A stretch of DNA of 64,000 nt from MedAcidi-G1 sp002713545. GTDB lineage: Bacteria; Actinomycetota; Acidimicrobiia; Acidimicrobiales; MedAcidi-G1. The stretch lies in the NCBI GenBank assembly GCA_964013895.1, contig CAXGYF010000003.1:1-64000 (forward strand). The letters run 5' to 3'. The position numbers and the translations under genes were made by a program. This document shows, piece by piece, positions 9,501 through 17,283 of the stretch. The notes under the pieces are model-generated. The model had not been told where the DNA came from and did no database searches. It saw only the letters and a program-made list of their open reading frames with translations. Within the stretch, counting starts at the first letter, position 1; each line of letters begins with the position of its first letter.

Positions 9501-10052
9501 TCAAATCAAGCTAGTTGGATTCCATGGCAGACAAATATCCAGTTGCCTTTAGACGGGACCGCAATAAAAACAGCAGGTTGGGGTTCAACAGTTGCAGGTG
9601 AAGATACAAAAGAAGCGATACTGCGAGAGGCGCCAGGTTCAGTTCTTTTCAACCCCGGTACTAACCGTTGCGGTTTCTGGTCAACATTTGATCCATCACA
9701 ATGGTTATGTGTCGGCGGGGAAGAAAAAGTAGGTTCTTGCCTTGGAGATGGGGGAGGGCCTGTTACTACAGGAACGGTATTGCCAGTTTTGCAAGGAGTC
9801 ATAGCGTGGGGGCCGGAAGGTGATTGTGCCAGTACGAGACTTCCAAATGTGGCGGTGAGAGTAAGTACTTATGATGATTGGATATCTCAGAGAGTGGGAA
9901 GTCCATGGAAAAAAGCTGAAGGGATCACTTGGTTTAGCCACGCTATAAAAAACTTACGAATTGGAGAAGACTACACTTTTTTTGTAACTACGCACGATTA
10001 CCTTGGAAGGCGATCCGAATCTGTTCCTGTAAACATCACTGTTAAAGATTGA
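6510..10052 (+). CDS. secreted multidomain protein: helical repeats, FN3 domains, beta-propeller, two trypsin-like domains
   Basis: 1180 residues, GTG start. A signal peptide (residues 1-30) is followed by two similar helical segments (about 41-74 and 107-140). A six-bladed PD40/TolB-type propeller occupies about 228-495, with repeated WSPDG motifs. The first trypsin domain (about 522-763) has the full triad His567 (TAAHC), Asp618 (NNDIAL) and Ser714 (GDSGGP); position 189 (chymotrypsin numbering) is Gly708, so it is not trypsin-like in specificity. The second trypsin domain (about 892-1126) keeps His938 and Asp986 but has Gly1081 in place of the catalytic Ser (GDGGGP), so it should be inactive. 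The sequences around both protease modules look like half FN3 domains. Probably an extracellular protease and adhesion or scavenging protein. Confidence 0.85.
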   Translation: MKSSRRSKAIISLLVIASLSFSQVEGVNADETIVETGYPTEGLEDLIWAAEYLGYENPSELQKAGVEVLRFLLVSIAQATGNDCKSNLGEGLDPTGPHRYTTVWNEEELEALNWITDYYCLSEPQAQMLGGSVLTFLAGLDASINGERENKGTSTEVVQVGSNNAETVNNPVSNTGPVRLNVTTGIDSAKLNWETSNEFQQEATEFTIRYRQTYPAPYELIAEPKIPGEILFMSDRDGDWELYTVNGDGTGLNQITNNEVDDWSGVYSPDGTKIAFDAKHGTAPGDIFTVDSDGTNLRNLTSSFSEDAFATWSPDGRQIVFERKINDTYRLHIMNSDGSKTRLLNEVNTGGWSIPAWSPTGSKIAFAGRMDGDTEIYILDTEDDSITQITENTAGDTWPTWSPDGKKIAFLNNSDGDINIFTMNADGTERLQITEDDLVESEPAWSSDGKYIAFTRHSDGVNSLGRSQSELFLVTADGTETLGPVTVGEQPNWKPGTSNTVTKASARKKHIVGSNSERITPLIVGAEEERDGDISFQVAIMDGDNPLQNQYCGGALIEPEWVLTAAHCLVDDGSGYMQTSEIKVGVGRSKLSSHGREDVFEVQSIYPHPSYDRNVNNDIALIRLARPVPSQMATPIPWLEDQTLPTDGTPVLKTGWGSTDVVNKGPYPDDLKSTTVNVIGNYDYNFCGSDIDFVAASRVCSDSPARKGACSGDSGGPNVVEVDGYWFLAGITSYGMTDDSNRCADDVEIMTRVSYYTEWITSHVGWQWTWLSGLKGNEYEIENLQSGFSYIFQILAKNGESTTPYSEPLITKIDTPRTTLLETPLTPLDVRAESNSGEVLISWEYDGNLNGVNFSIQHYEPEELENTLLEIRSGRTHVHENIEGEPVYEKMIIGGEKAEIENNSHIVALLTPGVPDATQARFCAGSLIAPTWVITAAHCVDGGKNSSNIEIATGIADLSTVEQQDRLSVQKIHIHEGYLSSPLTHDLALLELSTPVSSNQASWIPWQTNIQLPLDGTAIKTAGWGSTVAGEDTKEAILREAPGSVLFNPGTNRCGFWSTFDPSQWLCVGGEEKVGSCLGDGGGPVTTGTVLPVLQGVIAWGPEGDCASTRLPNVAVRVSTYDDWISQRVGSPWKKAEGITWFSHAIKNLRIGEDYTFFVTTHDYLGRRSESVPVNITVKD

Positions 10053-10105
10053 GAAATATCTACTTCTGACTCGTTATTGTCTCTCATCTCTGGAATAATG
10101 TCGGA

Positions 10106-10747
10106 ATGAAGAATCCACTAATTTCAACTGCCGTACTCATAAGCTTTTCTATTATTGCTACTGGATGTGGTCTTTTTGAAAGTAGTGACGATGAGATCCA
10201 AACTCTTAGAGCGGAACTTGTACAGCTGAGAGAAGACGTGCTTGATCTTGAGACCGAAATTGAACTTTTAGCTGTTGCGCCACCTCAGCCAGAGCCACTT
10301 GTTGTTACAACAACGACAATGCCGGAAGCAGAAGATGTTCAAGTAACAACAACTACAGTCCAACTTCCGACGTTGCCGTCGATCGTCGACACTGTGGTTG
10401 ATAACAGTGAAGTGGAAGCAATACTCACTGCTTCATACCAGTGGGGACCCAGTTCTATTGCACAAGCGCTTCAAACAGTTCTCGAAATAGAAGCAGATGG
10501 ATGGTATGGAAATGGAACCCGAGCAGCACATGTCGCAGCTCTTGAAGAAAGAGGTTTAGCGACCGACGGAGTTCCTAGTGTCCCAACTACAACAACTACA
10601 ACGGAAATACTTGATGAAGTTTCAAGCGAAACAGAAGCTTCAAGTGAAACAGAAACTTCGAGTGAAACGGTTGTTGAAACCACAACGACTGTTGCAGAAA
10701 CTACAACGACAGTTCTTGAGGCAACGACAACAACCGCTGCGGGTTAG
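10106..10747 (+). CDS. lipoprotein with coiled coil, Thr-rich linkers and a peptidoglycan-binding-like segment
   Basis: 213 residues. The N-terminus has a lipoprotein signal with lipobox ATGC (Cys at residue 21). A short heptad-like region rich in Glu and Leu (about 30-57) follows, then Thr-rich linkers. Residues about 115-150 (IAQALQTVLEIEADGWYGNG then TRAA) match the pattern of PGB_1 peptidoglycan-binding domains (aLQ.aLgi.vDG.yG..T..A), though shorter than usual. The C-terminal 60 residues are low-complexity Ser/Glu and Thr runs. It probably links the membrane or its partner to the wall. It follows the secreted protease 53 bases downstream and may share its transcript. A TAATGT hexamer lies 4 bases before the ATG. 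Confidence 0.65.
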   Translation: MKNPLISTAVLISFSIIATGCGLFESSDDEIQTLRAELVQLREDVLDLETEIELLAVAPPQPEPLVVTTTTMPEAEDVQVTTTTVQLPTLPSIVDTVVDNSEVEAILTASYQWGPSSIAQALQTVLEIEADGWYGNGTRAAHVAALEERGLATDGVPSVPTTTTTTEILDEVSSETEASSETETSSETVVETTTTVAETTTTVLEATTTTAAG

Positions 10748-10754
10748 TGGTTAA

Positions 10755-12380
10755 TCAAACAACTCGAACTGAAATCTGATCGTAGCCTTCTGCACCGTTA
10801 GGAGCAGGACTTGCAAGATTAGAAGATTGAATAACACCGTTGTTGTCGATAGCTCTTACCTTAATTTCATATTTCCCTGGCTTTGCGTCCCATTTATAAG
10901 CCCACTGGCTCCAAGATTCGCCACTTAACGAAACGCCTAAATTGCATTCTTGCCAAGGCCCTGAATCAAAAGAAACTTCCACAGTCTTAACTCCAGAAAG
11001 AGGAGCCCAAGCAACTCCTGCGACTGCGTTAATGCCAGAATTGATTTTTCTTTCTCGCGGAACGTCGATTCTTGATGAAATTTTAATGGGAGCCTTTTTG
11101 GACCACCCACGAGGTATCCAATACCCATCATTTCCATCCCACGTGCAAATTTCGATTCTCTTAATCCATTTCACGGCAGATACGTAACCGTATAAGCCGG
11201 CTACTACTAAACGAGCCGGGAATCCATGGATAACCGGCAAAGGGCGACCATTCATTCCGACTGCTAAAAGAGCTGTACGTCCGTCGAAAATGTTTTCAAT
11301 TGGGAAACCCGCAGTAAACCCATCGACTGAATGGCACATCACTTGTTGAGCTTCAGGTAAAGGTTTAGATTTGGAAATGATTTCGCTCAAAGGGACACCA
11401 CTCCAAACAGCATTCCCTACCAGCGGTCCACCTATTTCATTAGAAACACAAGTTAAAGTTACATCCTTTTTAACAAGGTCCATTTCGAGAATTTCGTCAT
11501 AAGAAAGTTCATATGGGTTTTCAACAAGACCGTCTAAAGTAAGACTCCAGTCCGCTGGTTCGATTGTGGGGACTCTTAAAGCAGTATCTATTCTATAAAA
11601 GTCTTTATTCGAAGTGATGTATGGCGAAATGCCTTCGATTTCATTCATCTCTGAAAAGGTAAAAAAATCTTTTTCATCTGGAAGAGTTGTGGTTGCAGGG
11701 GCAGGTGAAGCAGGCGTTGTGGTGTCGCTTTTCAAAAGCCCAGTTTTTTCCTCAATGTCTGGTAGAACAATATTTTCACGAATATTTTGAATTGTGTCAT
11801 CCTTAAGTAGGAATCTTCCCGTTCCGGTCATAGCGCCTGCAGCTACAGAGATGCCTGTGGCCCAACTAAGAAATTGACGTCGGTCTGCATATCGGTTCTT
11901 TGGATCTTCGAGAGAGGTATTAATAGGTTGATCTAAAATATTGTTGAGGAAAACAAAAGCCGAAAGACCTATAAGAGTAGCTGTTGCAGAAAGTGAGAGA
12001 GCTGCGGTTGTAGAAGTAAGAGGGTCACGGTTCAAAGTCCAACCACCGAAAATTCCAAAAAGAATGAAAAGTAAGTAACTGAGATCAGAATGCTTACGAG
12101 AAAGTAAACCTAAAAAACCCCCAAAAAGAATCGAAATAACGGTTATACCGGAAAGAAGAACTATTTTCTGAGAGTTGCCTAATGTTTCTATGCTTGTACG
12201 GACTATGTCTCCCGGGGTGACATCAACAATAAATTCGCCTACTGCCAAAACTAATGAAGTCGTTTTATTAGTCAAAGAAGCAACCAGCTCTCCAGAAGCG
12301 AGTGCTAAAGCAGCCCCGACCATGCCTGATAGAGCAGCTTGATATCGTGAAGTTCCTTTCAAACCTAGACCGTTGATCAT
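10755..12380 (-). CDS. membrane-anchored molybdopterin oxidoreductase (sulfite-oxidase-like)
   Basis: 541 residues. Four hydrophobic helices (about 15-40, 73-98, 100-118 and 124-148) precede a cytoplasmic RRQFL motif (Arg167-Arg168) and a fifth hydrophobic stretch (172-190). The catalytic sulfite-oxidase/YedY fold follows (about 255-420), with the molybdenum-ligand Cys311 in LTCVSNEIGG and the GFPARLVVAGLYGY segment. A C-terminal dimerisation-like Ig domain spans about 425-541. The oxidoreductase domain should face outside the membrane, delivered by Tat through the internal twin-arginine helix, as known for actinobacterial Rieske proteins. The substrate is unknown. It starts directly after the MalY-like gene (1-base gap), so they form an operon. 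Confidence 0.85.
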   Translation of the reverse strand: MINGLGLKGTSRYQAALSGMVGAALALASGELVASLTNKTTSLVLAVGEFIVDVTPGDIVRTSIETLGNSQKIVLLSGITVISILFGGFLGLLSRKHSDLSYLLFILFGIFGGWTLNRDPLTSTTAALSLSATATLIGLSAFVFLNNILDQPINTSLEDPKNRYADRRQFLSWATGISVAAGAMTGTGRFLLKDDTIQNIRENIVLPDIEEKTGLLKSDTTTPASPAPATTTLPDEKDFFTFSEMNEIEGISPYITSNKDFYRIDTALRVPTIEPADWSLTLDGLVENPYELSYDEILEMDLVKKDVTLTCVSNEIGGPLVGNAVWSGVPLSEIISKSKPLPEAQQVMCHSVDGFTAGFPIENIFDGRTALLAVGMNGRPLPVIHGFPARLVVAGLYGYVSAVKWIKRIEICTWDGNDGYWIPRGWSKKAPIKISSRIDVPRERKINSGINAVAGVAWAPLSGVKTVEVSFDSGPWQECNLGVSLSGESWSQWAYKWDAKPGKYEIKVRAIDNNGVIQSSNLASPAPNGAEGYDQISVRVV

Positions 12381-12381
12381 C

Positions 12382-13527
12382 TTAAGTTAGACCCTTAATA
12401 ATTCTTTCTAACATCGCATCAAGGAGACTCAAGGAAGTGCCAAAAGTTAAACGAACGTGATTTTCCCCACCCGTTCCAAAATCAGGTCCATTGCCACAGG
12501 CTACGCCAGTTTTTTCACGCAACCATTTGGCTGGATTTTCTCCTGGATTGAACTCTGATAGGTCAATCCAAGCTAAAAAAGTTGAATCAGGTAGAAACAT
12601 TTTTGCCTTTGGGATCTCTGTATCAAGTCTAGATTTAAGATACGACCTTCGATCGTCAAAAGTCCGAATAAGTTCGTCCATCCATGTGACACCTGTCTCC
12701 CATGCTGCTGTTGTCGCCTCGCAACCCATTCGGTTGGCACCACCCAAAAGAAATTTTGGCACTTCTAAAAGTTTTTCTTTAAGAAAGTGGTTGCCAGTAA
12801 TTGCTACAGCGCACCGAAGACCAGCAAGAGCAAAACTTTTTGCCCCAGAGGTAAGAGTAATTGTTACGGAATCAGCGCCGTCTATTGTCAAAGTGGGAAT
12901 ATGAGTTGATTCCTTGTAAATGAAATCTGAATGAATTTCATCCGATAGCAGTATGAGATTATGTTCACGGCAAAGATTTACGATTTGAGTAAGTTCAAAC
13001 TCACTAAGGACAACTCCCGTCGGATTATGAGGGTTGCATAGGAGTAAAATCCTTATGCCTTGATCTGCTTCCAGTATTTTTTCTAGTGACTCCAAATCGT
13101 ATTGCCAGCCTGTTTCGGATTTAATTAGGGGCCATTCGACAGAACGTCTTTTTGCATGTGAAGGTAAGTCAAGAAAGGGGGGGTAGGAAGGAGTGTTGTA
13201 TACAATCCCATCTCCAGTTGAACTAAAAGCTTCCACGCAAGCGGCAACTCCCTGCAGTACTGTTACGGTCGGTATTACTAGCTCCGGGTCAACTTTCCAA
13301 GAATTTCTAGCATTCGCCCAAAAGGAAAAAGAGTTTCCAAGTTTTGTGTCTTCATCGTGATAGCCGAATGAACCTGAGGACAACACATCACGTAGGCGGT
13401 CGGTAACGGCAGGTGGGGATCCAAAATCATGCTCTGCTATCCAAGCAGGAATAAAGTCTGGGCCGTACTTGTCCCATTTCCTTAAACCTGCTTGATATCG
13501 GCTTTCTACGTCGAAATTAGAATTCAT
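12382..13527 (-). CDS. PLP-dependent C-S lyase/aminotransferase, MalY/PatB type
   Basis: A 381-residue fold-type I PLP enzyme. The cofactor Lys lies in SGAKSFALAG, and the DEIHSDF segment gives the Asp that pairs with the PLP pyridine nitrogen. Other family motifs are NPHNPTG and an HDFG...P segment near the N-terminus. MalY/PatB enzymes cleave cystathionine or other Cys-S conjugates (beta-C-S lyase activity), and some act as aminotransferases. A TACGAT hexamer lies 7 bases before the ATG, suggesting its own leaderless promoter. The gene is followed with a 1-base gap by the molybdopterin oxidoreductase and preceded by the dehydrogenase operon. Confidence 0.8.
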   Translation of the reverse strand: MNSNFDVESRYQAGLRKWDKYGPDFIPAWIAEHDFGSPPAVTDRLRDVLSSGSFGYHDEDTKLGNSFSFWANARNSWKVDPELVIPTVTVLQGVAACVEAFSSTGDGIVYNTPSYPPFLDLPSHAKRRSVEWPLIKSETGWQYDLESLEKILEADQGIRILLLCNPHNPTGVVLSEFELTQIVNLCREHNLILLSDEIHSDFIYKESTHIPTLTIDGADSVTITLTSGAKSFALAGLRCAVAITGNHFLKEKLLEVPKFLLGGANRMGCEATTAAWETGVTWMDELIRTFDDRRSYLKSRLDTEIPKAKMFLPDSTFLAWIDLSEFNPGENPAKWLREKTGVACGNGPDFGTGGENHVRLTFGTSLSLLDAMLERIIKGLT

Positions 13528-13607
13528 CAGAGTGATCGTAGGCCTTTTGGAGAATTAATGGAAAACTTGAAGTAGAAATCATTATTTTAAAAATAACCGA
13601 AAGATAA

Positions 13608-15005
13608 TTAGCGGCCTGATAAGTGAAGCGGCTCACCTGAAAGACCAAAAGCAGCCTCGGCAATTGTTTCACCCATAGTCGGGTGAGCATGAATAGTTCC
13701 AGCAAGATCTTCAATACTTAATGCAGTCTCAATGGCTAGAGTGGCTTCACCCGCTAATTCGGCCACATGCTTACCAATGGCCTGAAAACCTACAACGGTG
13801 CCTTCTTCATCCGCCACAAGATTTACAAAACCTGAAGTATCTCCCAGTGTTTTTGCTCTTGAGGATGCTGAAAAGGGAAAACGAAAAGATTTTAAATTCA
13901 TGTCTGAATATTCATCCGAATCAGGATCAATTCCAACAGCCACTATCTGCGGGTCACTGAATACGACCATGGGAATGCAATTGGGTTCGAAAGCATTCTG
14001 TATTCCACAAGCTGCATCAGCGGCAATTTTTGCTTCGTAAGTTGCTTTGTGCGCTAAAGCAGGTCCTTGTGTTAAGTCACCTATAGCGAAAACATGACTA
14101 GTTGCGCGTCTCTGCGCGTCTACTTTTACATGTCCAGAAGGAAGTAACGAAGCCCCACTTTCCATGATGTTAACAGTGTCAGTGTTTGGCTTTCTGCCTG
14201 CTACAACTGCAACGAGATCACTTGGTATGGATGAACTTTCCTGATCGTTTTCAATAATTAGTTCGTTTTCATTATGAGAAACGGCTTTATAGCCAAGACA
14301 AATTCCGACCCCTAATGAACGGAGGCCAGTCTCTAATTTTTTACTGAGATGCTTATTGAATCCCGGCAAAAGTTGCTCTTCTGATTCAACAATCACCACG
14401 CGTGATCCAAGCTTTGCATAAACGGTAGCTAGCTCCACTCCGATGTAACCACCACCGACAAGAGTCAGTTGTTCAGGCACATTATCCTGAAAAAGCAATG
14501 CTTCTGAATCTACGATTGTTTGACCATTTGAAAGAAGATTTGGAAGGCTTACGGGGGATGACCCAGTTGCTACAATCGCATCGCGAAATTCTAGATGTTC
14601 TAAATCTCCGTCTTTGCTTTCGACGGCGACTCTGTTTGGTCGCGTAAATCTTGCTGTCCCGTTAATTACATTAACTTCTGCTTTTTCTAATAGAAATGAA
14701 ACACCACTACTTAGCTCACCCACGAGTTTTTTAATATGTTCATTGACTTTGAACATGTCAACATGTGTGGAGATTTTTACTCCGAAATCTTGATTGTTGT
14801 TTCCTAGGTAAGCCTGATCGGCAATCTCAATTAGGGCTTTAGAGGGTATGCAGCCGACATTGAGACAAGTCCCACCTATAAATTTACTTTCAATTAAGGA
14901 TACTTTTCTGCCTAAACGACTTGCATTCAAAGCAGCAGCGTAGCCGCCTGGGCCCCCACCTATAACGAGCAGGTCAACTCTTGAAGCGACTTCACCTACT
15001 ACCAA
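13608..15005 (-). CDS. lpdA: dihydrolipoyl dehydrogenase (E3)
   Basis: About 465 residues. An N-terminal FAD fold (VIGGGPGGYAA) is followed by the redox-active disulfide CLNVGC, an NAD-binding GGGYIGVELA segment, the second FAD motif (AIGD) and the C-terminal catalytic HAHPTMGE (His-Glu pair). It reoxidises dihydrolipoyl groups of the E2 encoded just upstream. The frame extends to an ATG at 15023 inside the E2 gene, but the TTG at 15003-15005 gives the family's usual MVVGE start and has a TGAGG ribosome site 5 bases upstream, so I prefer it. It is the last core gene of the oxoacid dehydrogenase operon. Confidence 0.92.
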   Translation of the reverse strand: MVVGEVASRVDLLVIGGGPGGYAAALNASRLGRKVSLIESKFIGGTCLNVGCIPSKALIEIADQAYLGNNNQDFGVKISTHVDMFKVNEHIKKLVGELSSGVSFLLEKAEVNVINGTARFTRPNRVAVESKDGDLEHLEFRDAIVATGSSPVSLPNLLSNGQTIVDSEALLFQDNVPEQLTLVGGGYIGVELATVYAKLGSRVVIVESEEQLLPGFNKHLSKKLETGLRSLGVGICLGYKAVSHNENELIIENDQESSSIPSDLVAVVAGRKPNTDTVNIMESGASLLPSGHVKVDAQRRATSHVFAIGDLTQGPALAHKATYEAKIAADAACGIQNAFEPNCIPMVVFSDPQIVAVGIDPDSDEYSDMNLKSFRFPFSASSRAKTLGDTSGFVNLVADEEGTVVGFQAIGKHVAELAGEATLAIETALSIEDLAGTIHAHPTMGETIAEAAFGLSGEPLHLSGR

Positions 15006-15015
15006 GATGACCTCA

Positions 15016-16287
15016 CTAAGCAACCAAAAGGTTTAGAGGTTCTAGAAGATCATTCATTACCGAATTTTTAAAAGCTTCCGCAACATCACCATCTATTAAA
15101 CGATGATCGGCTCCAAGAACCAACGGCATAGTTGGTCGGGCTTCCACCTTTCCGTCCACGACAACGGGGCGTTCTTCGATTTTGCCAACCCCAAGAATGC
15201 CTGACTGACCTTTGGAAATTATCGGAAGCGCCCAACGCCCACCGAGAGACCCATAGTTGGTTATGGTGAAAGTCGCCCCCTGCATCTGCTGAGCTGTTAA
15301 TTTCTGCGTTCGTGAAAGTTCAACGAGTTCAGAAATTTTCTCAGCGAGTTCAAAAATATCGATGTTGTCAGCTTCTTTAATTACTGGAACTAAAAGCCCA
15401 GAATCTGAAGCGACTGCTATCCCTAAATTAACGAAAGAAGGAATTACTATCTTTTCGGCTGGATTACCGACAACATGGCCGTTCATCATTGGGTATTTTT
15501 TTAGAGAGCGAACAGTTGCTGCAGCAACAATTGAGAGTGGTGTAATTTTTGAAGCGCCCTGATGAGCCATCTTTTTTAGACGGTTGCGAAAGTCGATCAC
15601 TAACGATGCGTCGACTTCGTCTAATGAGTGGATGTGAGGTATCTCAGACCAGGAGGCTGACATGTTTTTAGCTATTACGCCCCGAACCCCTTTTATCTTA
15701 TGTTCTCCAGATTTCATGTAGCCAAGATTTGAGCGTTCTTGTCCTGATAACAAACTTTCCGGTTCGCTTGCAATGGAAGCGGTGTTGTGAGTTGCCTCAT
15801 TAGCAGCTTTAACCGCTGACTGGATATCTTCATTTGTTATTCGTCCCGATGCTCCTGTTCCGGAAACTAATGAGATATCAACTTCTAGCTCTCGTGCCAG
15901 TTTTCTTGTTGCCGGAGACGCTTTAACCTTCGGTGCAACTGAAACAAAATTACTCTTCTCCTCAAAAGAGGAGACTGATTCATCTACTTCAACTTCGACT
16001 GTTTCCTTGCTTACCTCTTCTGTTGAAGTTTCTTGAGAGGAATTGCTATTTGCTTCTTCGATTTGTATTAGAACATCCCCAACTTTTATTTTTTCACCCT
16101 CTTGTCCGCTTAGCTTTAATACCTTTCCAGCGACTGGAGATGGCAATTCAGAACTGGCCTTATCAGTTAATACTTCCAGTAGAGCCTGATCGCGTTCGAC
16201 CACATCACCAGGCGACACATACCATGAAACTATTTCAGCATCTTCAAGCCCTTCACCTATGTCTGGTAAGCGAAATTCAAAAGCCAT
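15016..16287 (-). CDS. dihydrolipoamide acyltransferase (E2) of a 2-oxoacid dehydrogenase
   Basis: 423 residues in three parts. One lipoyl domain (1-75) carries the lipoylated Lys43 in a TDKA hairpin. An E3/E1-binding domain (about 128-165) has PATRKLARE and GASGRI. The catalytic domain (about 190-423) has the active-site DHRLIDGD motif, with His and Asp. Acidic and Glu/Ser-rich linkers separate them. A single lipoyl domain and the gene order favour a branched-chain oxoacid complex, although pyruvate or acetoin complexes share this form. It starts 3 bases after the E1 beta gene ends. Confidence 0.9.
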   Translation of the reverse strand: MAFEFRLPDIGEGLEDAEIVSWYVSPGDVVERDQALLEVLTDKASSELPSPVAGKVLKLSGQEGEKIKVGDVLIQIEEANSNSSQETSTEEVSKETVEVEVDESVSSFEEKSNFVSVAPKVKASPATRKLARELEVDISLVSGTGASGRITNEDIQSAVKAANEATHNTASIASEPESLLSGQERSNLGYMKSGEHKIKGVRGVIAKNMSASWSEIPHIHSLDEVDASLVIDFRNRLKKMAHQGASKITPLSIVAAATVRSLKKYPMMNGHVVGNPAEKIVIPSFVNLGIAVASDSGLLVPVIKEADNIDIFELAEKISELVELSRTQKLTAQQMQGATFTITNYGSLGGRWALPIISKGQSGILGVGKIEERPVVVDGKVEARPTMPLVLGADHRLIDGDVAEAFKNSVMNDLLEPLNLLVA

Positions 16288-16290
16288 GAT

Positions 16291-17283
16291 TCAGTCTTTT
16301 TCCATTGCCCTAAGAACTGCGGATCTTATTCGTTCTTCATCAGGAACATATAAATTTTCTAGCATCCCCACCGGATAGGGGACATCAAAACCAGAAACTC
16401 GCACTACAGGCGCCTCTAGAGACCAAAAACATTCATCGTTAATAGTGGCGATAATTTCAGATGCAAATCCAGCTGTTTCGGGTGCTTCTTGAACTACAAC
16501 TGCGCGTCCACAGTGAGTCACAATTTGAGTTAACGATTCGATATCTAATGGAACGATGCTCCGAAGGTCTAAGACAGCGGCAGATATTCCATCTTCTTCA
16601 AGAGATTCCGCGACACGTTTTGAAAGTTCAACTTGGTAGCTCCAAGAAATTATTACAACATCGTCACCTTTTTTCACAAGTTTCGCTTCACCTATAGGAA
16701 TAGAGTGTTCTTCGTCTGGGACTAAATCACGAATACCTCTGTAACCACGAAGCGGTTCTAGAAAAAGCACAGGATCGGGATCACGTATTGCCGAAGTGAG
16801 TAACCCTTTTGCATCTGACGCCGTAGCGGGTAAGACAATTTTTAAACCAGGGATGTTGGCAAACTGAGCTTCTAAAGAATCAGAATGTAATTCTGGGGTT
16901 CTTACTCCGCCCCCGAAAGGTGCTCGAATTGTAATTTGCGGTTCAAAACGGCTTTGAGTTCTATAACGAAGTCTTGCTATTTGCCCTGCAATTTGATGCA
17001 TCGCCTGATAGGAGAAGCCGAGAAATTGTATTTCTGCAACTGGAACTAATCCAGCCATTGCTAAACCAACAGCAGAACCTGCAATAGCAGCTTCAGAGAT
17101 CGGCGTATCAACGACCCTATTTTCTCCGAATTTTTCAATTAATCCTTCAGTGGCTCTAAATACTCCACCATTTCTGCCCACATCTTCACCTAAGACAACA
17201 ATCCGCTCATCACGAGCCATTTCGCTATGAAGGGTCTCATTGATGGCTTGCAACATTGACAGTTCAGAAACTTTTTTACTCAT
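16291..17283 (-). CDS. 2-oxoacid dehydrogenase E1 beta subunit
   Basis: A 330-residue transketolase-like pyrimidine-binding subunit. Visible motifs are LGEDVGRNGGVFRATEG near the N-terminus, DTPISEAAIAG, and a C-terminal swivel domain. The C-terminal RVSGFDVPYPVG segment resembles branched-chain 2-oxoacid dehydrogenase beta chains. With E1 alpha it forms the thiamine-diphosphate heterotetramer that decarboxylates the oxoacid and acylates the E2 lipoyl arm. Its ATG lies inside the last codons of E1 alpha (8-base overlap), implying translational coupling and equal subunit supply. Confidence 0.9.
   Translation of the reverse strand: MSKKVSELSMLQAINETLHSEMARDERIVVLGEDVGRNGGVFRATEGLIEKFGENRVVDTPISEAAIAGSAVGLAMAGLVPVAEIQFLGFSYQAMHQIAGQIARLRYRTQSRFEPQITIRAPFGGGVRTPELHSDSLEAQFANIPGLKIVLPATASDAKGLLTSAIRDPDPVLFLEPLRGYRGIRDLVPDEEHSIPIGEAKLVKKGDDVVIISWSYQVELSKRVAESLEEDGISAAVLDLRSIVPLDIESLTQIVTHCGRAVVVQEAPETAGFASEIIATINDECFWSLEAPVVRVSGFDVPYPVGMLENLYVPDEERIRSAVLRAMEKD

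Noticed and set aside
10570..10745. Thr and Ser-Glu coding runs as a possible nucleotide repeat or CRISPR
   Set aside because: The units vary in codons and lack spacers. They are low-complexity linkers of the lipoprotein.
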